From positions 1 through 13,756 of the forward strand of contig JAYPVI010000026.1 of NCBI GenBank assembly GCA_038134525.1: DNA of 13,756 nt, in the 5' to 3' direction. The notes beneath the pieces were generated by a model. It was not told the DNA's origin, did not search any database, and saw only the letters and a list, made by a program, of their open reading frames with translations. Both the position numbers and the translations under genes were made by a program. This document shows, piece by piece, positions 1-7,556 of the stretch. The stretch comes from GCA-002727735 sp038134525 (GTDB taxonomy: Bacteria; Bacteroidota; Bacteroidia; Flavobacteriales_D; Parvicellaceae). Every line of letters starts with the position of its first letter. The stretch's first letter is position 1.

Positions 1-54
<54 letters not shown>

Positions 55-123
55 ATATATAATTTTAAGTTTTGTTGAAACAAATCTCAGGGTTTGCTAG
101 TCTTTTAATTCTTAACTTCAATA

Positions 124-149
124 CTTCAAAGAACTTAAATATTTTGAAG
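124..149 (-). promoter_or_regulatory. rRNA leader element: boxA-like sequence within an inverted repeat
   Basis: In the transcribed leader, about 70-95 bases before the 16S start, a perfect 7-base inverted repeat (CTTCAAA at 124-130, TTTGAAG at 143-149, 12-base loop) includes AGTTCTTTGAAG on the minus strand. That string resembles the boxA antitermination motif of rRNA leaders, and leaders in this phylum often carry a GTTCTTTGA-type motif. The hairpin is seen in the sequence; a role in antitermination or precursor processing is inferred. Nothing else protein-coding is visible between 55 and 217. Confidence 0.4.
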
Positions 150-217
150 ACAAAAATATGTCTTTAAATTTCTATTTAATTGCCTAAAAAATCTCTTTCG
201 ATTTCACAATTGGCCGG

Positions 218-248
218 CAAAGGTAAATGAATATTTAAATGAAACAAA
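218..248 (-). promoter_or_regulatory. Inner rRNA promoter (P2), Bacteroidota sigma-A type
   Basis: On the minus strand, TTTG (248-245) is separated by 19 bases from TACCTTTG (225-218), an exact match to the Bacteroidota vegetative consensus TTTG-N19-21-TAnnTTTG. The bases just after it are CCGGCC, a GC-rich discriminator standing out in very AT-rich DNA, as seen in stringently controlled stable-RNA promoters. Transcription would start near 210-214, giving a leader of about 155 bases before 16S. The match is direct; the growth-rate or ppGpp control is inferred. Confidence 0.75.
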
Positions 249-250
249 CT

Positions 251-280
251 TTTATGAAAAAAATTTATGAAAAAATTTAT
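251..280. repeat. A-tract tandem repeat just upstream of P2, possible UP-like element
   Basis: About 2.4 copies of a 12-13 base unit: TTTATGAAAAAAA (251-263), TTTATGAAAAAA (264-275), TTTAT (276-280). The array starts two bases upstream of the P2 -33 box, where an UP element or intrinsically bent DNA would act. It lies downstream of P1, so it is also part of the P1 transcript. The repeat is directly visible; a role in raising rRNA transcription is inference. Confidence 0.5.
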
Positions 281-323
281 TCACTCAAATTTCTTTTAAA
301 TACCTAAAAAACTTTTGCGGGTG

Positions 324-354
324 CAAACATAACATGATTATTCAAAACCCACAA
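324..354 (-). promoter_or_regulatory. Outer rRNA promoter (P1), Bacteroidota sigma-A type
   Basis: On the minus strand, TTG (354-352, within ATTG) is followed after 20 bases by TATGTTTG (331-324), a full match to the TAnnTTTG -7 element. The discriminator CACCCGC is GC-rich like that of P2. The expected start near 317 gives a leader of about 265 bases. Tandem promoters are usual for rRNA operons. The promoter lies 65 bases beyond the stop of the preceding dehydrogenase gene, so the rRNA operon does not depend on read-through. Confidence 0.7.
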
Positions 355-373
355 TATTTTTAGTATAAAAATG

Positions 374-397
374 AAAAAAATTAACCCATTATAATGG
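374..397 (-). terminator. Weak candidate terminator after the dehydrogenase gene
   Basis: Twenty-two bases after the dehydrogenase stop, the minus strand has the perfect 12-base palindrome CCATTATAATGG (397-386), followed after four bases by a run of seven T (380-374). The stem is short and A/T-rich, so it would be weak. Its position between the gene end and rRNA promoter P1 is what makes it plausible. Confidence 0.3.
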
Positions 398-418
398 ATA
401 TCGCTGAAAATCAACTAT

Positions 419-1102
419 CTAAGGATTTGAACTGGTTATTTTTAATGTTTGACCATTAATAATTTGATCACCTCTAACTACAAAAGAATCAATAAAATTA
501 GCCATTTGATGTGGAGATGTATCTGCCTTGTAACCAGGGAATGCTTTTTCTAACATTTCAGTTTGTACGGCCCCCAAAGCCAATGCATTGATCCTTATGT
601 TATACGGTTTCAATTCTTCATACAAACATTCAGTTAAAATAGTTAAAGCTCCTTTTGAGGAACTATAAACTGATAAACCTGGGAATTTTGATGTGCCATT
701 TACTCCTCCCATACTACTAATATTGAGAATTTGACCCCTTGCTTTTGATAATCTATCTATTAACAACTGCGTTAAATGAAATGCACCCCAAAAGTTAACG
801 TCCATCACCCTTTTATAGTCATTATAATTAATATTTTTAAAAGGCTTATTGATTAATAATCCTGCATTATTAACAAGTACATCAACGCTGTGATTACCCA
901 AAAGACCATTTACATCCTTTTCATTAATATCATTAATACTTTTTGAAAGAAAACTAAAGTTTTGGTGATGTACTAGACTATATTTGAGCTTTTCCAGTTT
1001 TTCTTTATTTCTAGAAATCCCAAAAACTTGATGATTAGCTGACCATAAATTAACCAATTCTGAACCTATGCCTTGCGAGCAACCTGTTATAACAATATTC
1101 AA
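419..1102 (-). CDS. Short-chain dehydrogenase/reductase (SDR) with TTG start
   Basis: A classical SDR oxidoreductase, expected to be cytoplasmic and NAD(P)H-dependent. Visible motifs are the Rossmann dinucleotide loop TGCSQGIG (residues 6-13), NNAG (78-81), the structural Asn in DVN (103), and the active site Ser129/Ser130, Tyr146 and Lys150 (YSSSK). It is 227 residues, a little shorter than the common 240-260, and lacks the usual C-terminal VDGG-type ending, finishing with GQTLKITSSNP. After the active site it has NALALG where many relatives have NAxxPG. The start is TTG: an in-frame TAA lies five codons upstream with no ATG between, and the Rossmann strand begins at residue 2, so a later start would break the fold. 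It begins one base after the stop of the upstream protease gene, implying translational coupling. The substrate cannot be read from the sequence. Confidence 0.9.
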   Translation of the reverse strand: MNIVITGCSQGIGSELVNLWSANHQVFGISRNKEKLEKLKYSLVHHQNFSFLSKSINDINEKDVNGLLGNHSVDVLVNNAGLLINKPFKNINYNDYKRVMDVNFWGAFHLTQLLIDRLSKARGQILNISSMGGVNGTSKFPGLSVYSSSKGALTILTECLYEELKPYNIRINALALGAVQTEMLEKAFPGYKADTSPHQMANFIDSFVVRGDQIINGQTLKITSSNP

Positions 1103-1103
1103 T

Positions 1104-3407
1104 TTATTTTGATTTTATCCAATTATATGAACCTAACAATTTGTGATTAGATTTTACTTTAATTATGTAATAGCCCTTGTTCAAAGTAATTAAATCATAC
1201 TCAGTATTTGTAGGAACTAAAAAAGATTTCACACTTTTACCCGTAATGTCGAGAATTTGGACATCTAAAAGTTCATGTTGTTCATCCATTTCAATTTGAA
1301 ATTTTCCATTTGATGGATTTGGAAAAATGGACAGGTTAGTGAAATCATGGTATTCCATTCCATTTGTATTTACACAAAAACTGTGTATTTCTGAAGTTCC
1401 AAAGTTTGCATTAGGCGCAGTCATAGTAAAATATATATTTGTGTTCCATTGATCACTCATACTAAAATTACCATTCACGCTGCACTCCGTATATTGTGAG
1501 CCATACATCCCATCCCCGTACGTATCGTTTATTGTGAAATCATAACATCCGTTTTCTAGACATACCACTTCACTCACTGTAGTACCATAAGGCTGTACAT
1601 CTGGATAAGTGTTTTCCAGAACTTGCCAAATAACAACATTATTGTCATCGGTAATTTGCCAAGAAACTTCACTTCCCCAGCAATCTAAATCTAGATTTAA
1701 GTTCAATCTTGATGATCCAGGATAATTTGAAAAGCTTTTTGAATAACTATTATTCGCACTATTTTGATCTTGCTGATTATTCACAGATGTTATTCTAACT
1801 TCCACATTATGATTACCACTAGAATAAACCGCTAAGGAATTACTAAGACTTACGACTTGTGTACCGTTGTAAGTAAGTGAACCTGTCCATTGATACTGCT
1901 CTTTTAAAACCCCATCCACCAAAATTTCAATTTCTGCAGATGTTAAATTACTCGATCCATTATTTTTAATCGTGAACTCTACAGGAATATATGAAGAACA
2001 AAACACTTCTGAAGATAAATATACATTATCTATCGCACCGTCTAAGGCTAAAATAGGAGTTCCAGGACCATATCCAGATAGTTGAGTCAAGCCTGAATTA
2101 GTTGGATCTAGCCAATCACTAAGTCTTTTATTTGGAAATGTCGAATTATTTCCAGTCCATGACATGGAAAATTTACCAAAAAAATCACTTAAAAAATTAC
2201 CGCATGCTGCTGAGCCTCCAAATAAAGTACCTACAATATAATGATCTTGATCCCAAAGTGCTGATCCTGAAGAACCACCTTCAGTTGTTGTTGATCTTTC
2301 CCAAGTTTCTACTTCCCACATGTTGTTGCTTACTCCATTTTGACTTGCATTCTGTAAAGGATCATCATCAAATGATATTTTTTTGACGTCACCGCTTGGA
2401 TGATGTATGCAAACCGCAGTTGAAGATACTGCTCCGGTGTTTTTCCAACCTGCATAAAACACATCGTAACTTACAGGTGGGACCGAATTTAATTCAACTA
2501 ATCCAAAATCAGAATCTTGATTGGAAGCTATAAACGAAGAACCATTTATTGTTTGTGGAGATCCACTAGGAGACTGACTATTAGCTACAGCTTGTGATCC
2601 ACAGATAGGACTATCATAGTTAAATCTAAATACTGCATTTCCCATATTTTGAGGATTACAATGTTCTGCCGTTAAAACATAAGGTGTTCCGTCTTGAGCG
2701 GTATTATTCACTAACGTACCGGTACATAATGTTGCACCTGTTAAAATCCTAACCACGGATTTAACTTCATTGACCCAAGGTAACCCATCACTACAAATGA
2801 CATCCATATTACATGCACCTGATTCATTCACCTTTAATCCTAATGCATTATCGATATCTTTATATCCATGAACCACTTTGGAAATATGTAGAATCGAATT
2901 TCCAACCTCTTCATTAGGTTCATACAATTCAACTATAACTTCATCATGATGAATTAAGTCTGTTCCTAATATGTTCTGTTTATTGTTGTTTTCTCTAGTG
3001 TAAGCCCCTAAAAGCTCTTTTTTATTTGTGCTATATATATACAAAAATGATCTTTCGGATAAGTTAAATTGATCAAAAATTAAATTCAATGAAATAGCTT
3101 CAGAAGACTTTATTTGTAATCTGCCAATCCTGCCTTTTTTTGTTTTTTGCCAATATGCATTTTGAAAAAAATCAATATCAACTTCCTGTTCAACTCCGAA
3201 AATAAAGCCACTTTTGGTCCGTAATTCTATGGAATCATTGATTTTTATTTGTTTTTCAATCTCTTTTTCTGATAATTGAAAATTTGGAATAAGCATCACA
3301 TCAAAGTCTTGATCAAAAGACCAAGAGACAGGACCACCCACATCGCTGGTTTGAGCAAGGAATGAAATGGAAAACAATAAGAAATACCCTAAGAGGAAGT
3401 TTTTCAC
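1104..3407 (-). CDS. Secreted lysyl-endopeptidase-like trypsin-fold protease with T9SS sorting domain
   Basis: An extracellular serine protease of 767 residues from the preferred GTG start at 3407, which opens with the signal peptide MKNFLLGYFLLFSISFLAQ. Frame-open codons upstream to 3488 (TTG) would add 27 non-signal residues and overlap paaE. After a propeptide-like region (about 20-195) comes the catalytic domain: TAEHC (His249), SDFGL (Asp300) and GGSSGSA (Ser380). The His-Asp and Asp-Ser spacings of 51 and 80 are close to those of Achromobacter lysyl endopeptidase (56 and 81). An Asp at 408, in SDFFGKF, sits about where that enzyme has its Lys-selecting Asp, so cleavage after lysine is a reasonable inference. 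Residues about 450-560 look like a CARDB-type beta-sandwich, followed by a Cys-containing domain with DTYGDGMYG. The end (NLSIFPNPSNGKF onward, about 692-767) is a type A T9SS sorting domain, normally removed during export. Start lies 32 bases after paaE. Confidence 0.88.
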   Translation of the reverse strand: MKNFLLGYFLLFSISFLAQTSDVGGPVSWSFDQDFDVMLIPNFQLSEKEIEKQIKINDSIELRTKSGFIFGVEQEVDIDFFQNAYWQKTKKGRIGRLQIKSSEAISLNLIFDQFNLSERSFLYIYSTNKKELLGAYTRENNNKQNILGTDLIHHDEVIVELYEPNEEVGNSILHISKVVHGYKDIDNALGLKVNESGACNMDVICSDGLPWVNEVKSVVRILTGATLCTGTLVNNTAQDGTPYVLTAEHCNPQNMGNAVFRFNYDSPICGSQAVANSQSPSGSPQTINGSSFIASNQDSDFGLVELNSVPPVSYDVFYAGWKNTGAVSSTAVCIHHPSGDVKKISFDDDPLQNASQNGVSNNMWEVETWERSTTTEGGSSGSALWDQDHYIVGTLFGGSAACGNFLSDFFGKFSMSWTGNNSTFPNKRLSDWLDPTNSGLTQLSGYGPGTPILALDGAIDNVYLSSEVFCSSYIPVEFTIKNNGSSNLTSAEIEILVDGVLKEQYQWTGSLTYNGTQVVSLSNSLAVYSSGNHNVEVRITSVNNQQDQNSANNSYSKSFSNYPGSSRLNLNLDLDCWGSEVSWQITDDNNVVIWQVLENTYPDVQPYGTTVSEVVCLENGCYDFTINDTYGDGMYGSQYTECSVNGNFSMSDQWNTNIYFTMTAPNANFGTSEIHSFCVNTNGMEYHDFTNLSIFPNPSNGKFQIEMDEQHELLDVQILDITGKSVKSFLVPTNTEYDLITLNKGYYIIKVKSNHKLLGSYNWIKSK

Positions 3408-3439
3408 AAGTTTGATTAATACTTGTAAAGTTACAAAAA

Positions 3440-4498
3440 TCAATCGAAATCTAGAGTAACTTTTGCGCTTGCAGGATGCGATTGACAAGCCAACACATAG
3501 CCGTCTTCCACTTCTTGATCTGAAAGAGCATAATTGGCATCCATAACGACTTTTCCTTCTGTTACTTTTGCTTTACAGGTACAACAGACTGCTCCCTTGC
3601 AAGAGAATGGAACATCCATGTCGTTGTCCATAGCGGCATCTAATATAGAATCACCATCTTTATTTAGATTAAACTCTACTTCTTCATCGTCATAAATTAC
3701 CGTTACTAAAGCTTCCCCTTCAAAATTTTCATCTACTTCTTGTTGTTTTGGCTTTTCAGCCATAAGAACTGGTGTTGTAAATAATTCAAATTTGATTTTC
3801 GTATTCAGCACTCCAAATTCTTCAAGAGCCGATTTTACATTAAATATCATCTCTTCTGGACCACATAAATAGAAAGCATCTGCATTTAAACAAGATAAAT
3901 CTGCCTTAATTAACTCAGTTGCTTTTGATTTATCTATTCTACCCTCTAATAAGGGGTTGTTTAGTTTTTGTCTTGTGTAGATATAATTTATTTTTAAGTT
4001 ATCACCCGCTAATTGATCAAGTAGGCTTTTAAAAATAACGTCTCCTTCCATTTTATTACTGTAAAACAAAGTGAAAGTTGTTTCCGTCTCATCCATGCTT
4101 AATTGCTTGATCATAGATATTATAGGAGTAATTCCAGAACCTGCAGCAAAACCCACAAATTTCCTTTTTTTAGTTTGATCTGATTCTAAAATGAAATTAC
4201 CCTCAGGAGTCATTACCTCGATCTCATCATTTTCTTTCAAGACGTCATTCAAATAAGATGACACTAATCCATTTTCTACTTTTTTAACGGCAACTGTGAT
4301 ATCTTCAGCTGATGATGAACAAATCGAATAAGATCTTCTTTGTTCTTTATTATTGATAATTAGCTTTAAAGTAAGGTATTGACCTGATTTATAAGAATAA
4401 GCTTCTTTAAGACCTTCAGGAACTTGAAAAGAAACCGAAACCGTATCCGTTGTTTCTTTAATGATTTCTTTTACTTTAAGCGAATGAAATTCTGGCAT
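3440..4498 (-). CDS. paaE: Phenylacetyl-CoA epoxidase reductase subunit PaaE
   Basis: The reductase that passes electrons from NAD(P)H to the di-iron ring-1,2-phenylacetyl-CoA epoxidase (PaaABCE) in aerobic phenylacetate breakdown. The 352 residues match E. coli PaaE (356) from end to end, beginning MPEFHSL against MTTFHSL. The FAD-binding motif RRSYS is at 54-58, the NAD(P)-binding AAGSGITP at 118-125 and CGPEEM at 212-217. The C-terminal plant-type [2Fe-2S] ferredoxin domain has ligands Cys300, Cys305, Cys308 and Cys338 (C-x4-C-x2-C-x29-C), with an extra Cys306 that E. coli lacks. The gene is divergent from paaG across 85 bases and is first in a minus-strand run with the protease and dehydrogenase. 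The epoxidase subunits paaABCD are not in this window. A broader role as a generic ferredoxin-type reductase is less likely given paaG next door. Confidence 0.9.
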   Translation of the reverse strand: MPEFHSLKVKEIIKETTDTVSVSFQVPEGLKEAYSYKSGQYLTLKLIINNKEQRRSYSICSSSAEDITVAVKKVENGLVSSYLNDVLKENDEIEVMTPEGNFILESDQTKKRKFVGFAAGSGITPIISMIKQLSMDETETTFTLFYSNKMEGDVIFKSLLDQLAGDNLKINYIYTRQKLNNPLLEGRIDKSKATELIKADLSCLNADAFYLCGPEEMIFNVKSALEEFGVLNTKIKFELFTTPVLMAEKPKQQEVDENFEGEALVTVIYDDEEVEFNLNKDGDSILDAAMDNDMDVPFSCKGAVCCTCKAKVTEGKVVMDANYALSDQEVEDGYVLACQSHPASAKVTLDFD

Positions 4499-4555
4499 TT
4501 TAATTTAATTTGAGGCTTGCAAAAATTATTATTTTTTTTGTAATAATAAAGATTG

Positions 4556-4563
4556 TTACGTAA
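4556..4563. promoter_or_regulatory. Palindrome in the paaE-paaG divergent spacer, possible operator
   Basis: The 85-base spacer between the two divergent paa genes contains the perfect palindrome TTACGTAA, 20 bases before the paaG start. It is the only such symmetric site I see there, and its position would let one repressor act on both genes. It is short, and no regulator gene is in view, so the function is a guess. No convincing TAnnTTTG promoter element is visible on either strand of this spacer. Confidence 0.2.
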
Positions 4564-4583
4564 TACTACACTAAAAAATAAAC

Positions 4584-5366
4584 ATGGATTATAAAAACAT
4601 ATTGGTTGAAAAGAAAAATAGCTATGTCATTATTTCTTTAAATAGACCTGACGTCCTTAATAGCTTTAATTATGAGATGGCTGATGACTTTTTATCTGCA
4701 TTTAAAAATGCTACTGAAGATAAATTTATTAGGGCTATTTTGATTACTGGATCTGGAAGAGCATTTTGCGCTGGTCAAGACCTGGAAGAGGCCACAAGAA
4801 AAAAAGGACCCAGCATTGATGAAATTATTGATCATACCTACAATCCAATTTGCATCCAAATAAGTGAAAGTACAAAACCTGTGATTTGTTATGTAAATGG
4901 TGTAGCAGCAGGCGCAGGTGCCAATTTAGCTTTAGCATGTGACATTACGATAGCAGCAAAATCATCTAAATTTATTCAATCCTTTATTAATATAGGATTA
5001 GTTCCCGATACGGGTGGTAGTTTTACTTTACCTAGAGCCATTGGAAAGCAAAAAGCAGCTGCACTTATGATGAGTGGAGATAAGGTAAATGCCGAAGACG
5101 CAGAGCGCATGGGCATGATTTATAAATGCGTAGAAGACGATGAAGGATTACAAGAAGCTATGCAATTTACTGAAAAGATCAGCTCAATGCCCAGCAAGAG
5201 TATTGGATACATCAAACTCCTGCTAAAAGCATCTGAAAAAAATAATTTACAACAACAGCTAGATTTAGAGAAAGAGTTTCAAAAAAAAGCAGCTTTAAGT
5301 TATGATCACAAGGAAGGAGTAAATGCTTTTTTTGAAAAGAGAAAACCCGTGTATAAAGGGGAATAA
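4584..5366 (+). CDS. paaG: 1,2-epoxyphenylacetyl-CoA isomerase PaaG (crotonase family)
   Basis: A crotonase-fold enzyme that converts ring-1,2-epoxyphenylacetyl-CoA to the oxepin and also acts as a Delta3,Delta2-enoyl-CoA isomerase in phenylacetate degradation. Its 260 residues align along their length with E. coli PaaG. Shared blocks are GRAFCAGQDL (58-67), NGVAAGAGANLALACD (105-120), GLVPDTGG (138-145) and the C-terminal LDLEKEFQ and EGVNAFFEKRKP. Both catalytic glutamates of true enoyl-CoA hydratases are replaced (Asn114 and Phe134 by alignment), while Asp142 occupies the position of the PaaG catalytic Asp; this favours isomerase over hydratase. The ATG start follows an A-rich leader without a Shine-Dalgarno sequence. 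The stop TAA directly abuts the stop of the convergent peptidase gene. Confidence 0.9.
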   Translation: MDYKNILVEKKNSYVIISLNRPDVLNSFNYEMADDFLSAFKNATEDKFIRAILITGSGRAFCAGQDLEEATRKKGPSIDEIIDHTYNPICIQISESTKPVICYVNGVAAGAGANLALACDITIAAKSSKFIQSFINIGLVPDTGGSFTLPRAIGKQKAAALMMSGDKVNAEDAERMGMIYKCVEDDEGLQEAMQFTEKISSMPSKSIGYIKLLLKASEKNNLQQQLDLEKEFQKKAALSYDHKEGVNAFFEKRKPVYKGE

Positions 5367-7481
5367 TTAGTTTCTAACTAGGTTCATTTCTTCAACTAAA
5401 TGTCCAGCACCCGCATAGATATCTATTACCCAAAGAACATATCTGATGTCAACCATGATATTTCTACAAATATCTTTATCAAAAAGTACATCACTCATCG
5501 TACTTTCCCAGCTACGATCAAAGTTGATACCTATTAATCTACCATATGCATCTAACGCTGGGCTACCTGAATTTCCACCTGTAGTGTGATTGGACCCAAG
5601 TAGGCAAACATGTAACTTTCCATCTGTTCCGTACTGCCCATAATTCTTCTCTTCATACAGATCTAAAAGACGTTGAGGCACCTCAAAGTCGGCTTCACCA
5701 GTGTTGTATTTTTCAATTATACCATCCATAGTAGTGAACCAAGTGTAATCCATACCGTCTCTTGGAGTTGAACCTTCTACTTTTCCATATGTTAGTCTTA
5801 ACGTAGAATTTGCATCTGCCCAAAATGATTTTTCTGGGTAAGCCATCATCAAACTTTTCACAAAGCTTTTCATCAGTTTTTCTTCGTCTTGTGTCATTTG
5901 GTTAAAACTAGGCCTAACCTCGTTTAGAAAGTGAGTTAAAAGACTATTTGCCAAATTATAAATAGGGTCTTTTTCTAATTTCTTTTTAAACGATTTTTGA
6001 CTTCCTTGTAGTAATTTTTCAACTTGCTCTTTGTTGTGTAACTTGCTTTTTTTGTAAAGCACCTCTACCATTTCTTCGCTAGAAGGATATTTATTTACTA
6101 AATCAATTAATTCTTTAGAGAGCAACCCTTTTTTCACATGCTTTATGTAAATAGGAACTAGGGAAGCAAAAACTTTTTTATCGATATTGACATCGTAATT
6201 TTTGAAAAAATTCTGCATGTTTTTTGATTTATTCTTCGCCTCTTTCTCAAATTCTTTTGAGTTGGCTAGTTCATTAAATCCGGTGGCCCATCTTATCATT
6301 TCAGGCCCGTAATAGTAAAATTCAACAAACATATTGTAAGCCATTTGAGCTTCCACTTTTTTATTTTCCAGTTCAAAAAGTTGATCTAACAAAGCTTGAT
6401 TCCCTTTACCCTTGGTTACCCAATCTTTTTCGAGATTTAGCTTTTTCTTTACCGCTTCTTTTTTCCTAAGACCTAAATCTTGTCCAATCCACTTTTTGTA
6501 GGCATTGCTTATTCTAGACTGTTTTGAAGCGTATTTAATGTAGGTTGCTTCATCCATTGACATGGCAGCATCAATGTGTCTTAAGCTGTTTTTTCGCATT
6601 TCAATTCTTGCTGGCAGTAATTTAGCAATGTAATTTTCTACTGCAATTGAAGTCAGGTATTGAGAAGTTCTACCCGGAAAACCAAATACCATGGTGAAAT
6701 CATTTTCTTTCACCCCATCAATGGCTATATCTAAAGCTCTAGGAGCCTGATAAGGAACATTATCATCTGAAATTTCAGCAGGTTCATTGTCTGAATTTGC
6801 ATAAATTCTAAACATGGAAAAATCGCAAGTATGTCTAGGCCAAACCCAATTGTCTGTATCGCCTCCAAATTTGCCCATGGAACTTGGGGGAGCTCCTACT
6901 AAGCGAACGTCTTTATAGGTCTTAGAAACAATCATGAAATATTTATTACCATAATAAAAAGGGTTTACAGATGCCTTATAGTTGGGTTGATTTACCGCTG
7001 CTTTTTCAATGGCTTCGATGTTGACCAACATGGTTTTATTGCCTTCATCGCTGTTTTGATCTTTTACTCCATTTAACACCTTTTCCGTTACATCTTCAAT
7101 TCGAACAATAAAAGTGGCTGTAAGACCAGGGTTTTTTAATTCTTCTTTCATGGACATGGCCCAAAACCCATCCTTCAACAAGTTATTTTCTAACGAACTA
7201 TGTTGTTGAATTTGACTGTAACCGCAATGATGATTAGTCAAGATCAATCCTTTTTTACTGACTACTTCAGCGGTACATCCCCCACCAAAATGAACAATGG
7301 CATCCTTGAGGCTAGACTGGTTAATGCTGTAAATGTCTTCTGCCGTAATTTGCATGCCCTCACTTTGCATTTGACCTTCTAACACTTTTAGAAGAGAAGG
7401 AATCCACATGCCCTCATGGGCATGCGATATATTTATAGATAAAAGAAAAAGTAGAAATGAAGTTTGGATTGCTTTTCTCAT
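5367..7481 (-). CDS. S46-family dipeptidyl-peptidase, DPP11-like (Asp/Glu-specific)
   Basis: A periplasmic serine exopeptidase that releases N-terminal dipeptides from oligopeptides, allowing peptides to be used as carbon and nitrogen source. The start chosen is ATG at 7481, giving 704 residues (typical for S46) and a clean signal peptide MRKAIQTSFLLFLLSINISHA. An in-frame start 30 bases further upstream would put non-signal residues ahead of it. The triad is His85 (TNHHCGY), Asp220 (RHTCDFS) and Ser638 (GGNSGSP). Eighteen residues after the serine is Arg656 (NFDRSWE). At this position DPP11 enzymes carry Arg673 for acidic P1 residues, whereas DPP7 carries Gly, so DPP11-type specificity is inferred. 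The helical domain lies between about 300 and 560. A Cys (219) precedes the catalytic Asp where relatives usually have Gly. It is divergent from the membrane-protein operon (90 bases) and convergent, with no gap, to paaG. Confidence 0.93.
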   Translation of the reverse strand: MRKAIQTSFLLFLLSINISHAHEGMWIPSLLKVLEGQMQSEGMQITAEDIYSINQSSLKDAIVHFGGGCTAEVVSKKGLILTNHHCGYSQIQQHSSLENNLLKDGFWAMSMKEELKNPGLTATFIVRIEDVTEKVLNGVKDQNSDEGNKTMLVNIEAIEKAAVNQPNYKASVNPFYYGNKYFMIVSKTYKDVRLVGAPPSSMGKFGGDTDNWVWPRHTCDFSMFRIYANSDNEPAEISDDNVPYQAPRALDIAIDGVKENDFTMVFGFPGRTSQYLTSIAVENYIAKLLPARIEMRKNSLRHIDAAMSMDEATYIKYASKQSRISNAYKKWIGQDLGLRKKEAVKKKLNLEKDWVTKGKGNQALLDQLFELENKKVEAQMAYNMFVEFYYYGPEMIRWATGFNELANSKEFEKEAKNKSKNMQNFFKNYDVNIDKKVFASLVPIYIKHVKKGLLSKELIDLVNKYPSSEEMVEVLYKKSKLHNKEQVEKLLQGSQKSFKKKLEKDPIYNLANSLLTHFLNEVRPSFNQMTQDEEKLMKSFVKSLMMAYPEKSFWADANSTLRLTYGKVEGSTPRDGMDYTWFTTMDGIIEKYNTGEADFEVPQRLLDLYEEKNYGQYGTDGKLHVCLLGSNHTTGGNSGSPALDAYGRLIGINFDRSWESTMSDVLFDKDICRNIMVDIRYVLWVIDIYAGAGHLVEEMNLVRN

Positions 7482-7556
7482 GATATTGAATTGAATTGCG
7501 AATATATACAAAAGGTTGTTATTTCTGTTTTATGGTGCTTTTGATTTGTATTCAAG

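Noticed and set aside
2132..2386. Plus-strand open frame opposite the protease catalytic domain
   Set aside because: Antisense to the conserved GGSSGSA region; its translation is Leu/Phe-rich without domain similarity.
3408..3488. N-terminal extension of the secreted protease to a TTG at 3488
   Set aside because: It overlaps paaE by 49 bases and places basic residues before a good signal peptide; GTG at 3407 is preferred.
7482..7511. Ten-residue N-terminal extension of the S46 peptidase
   Set aside because: The ATG at 7481 gives a classic signal peptide (MRKA start), while the extension does not resemble a signal sequence.
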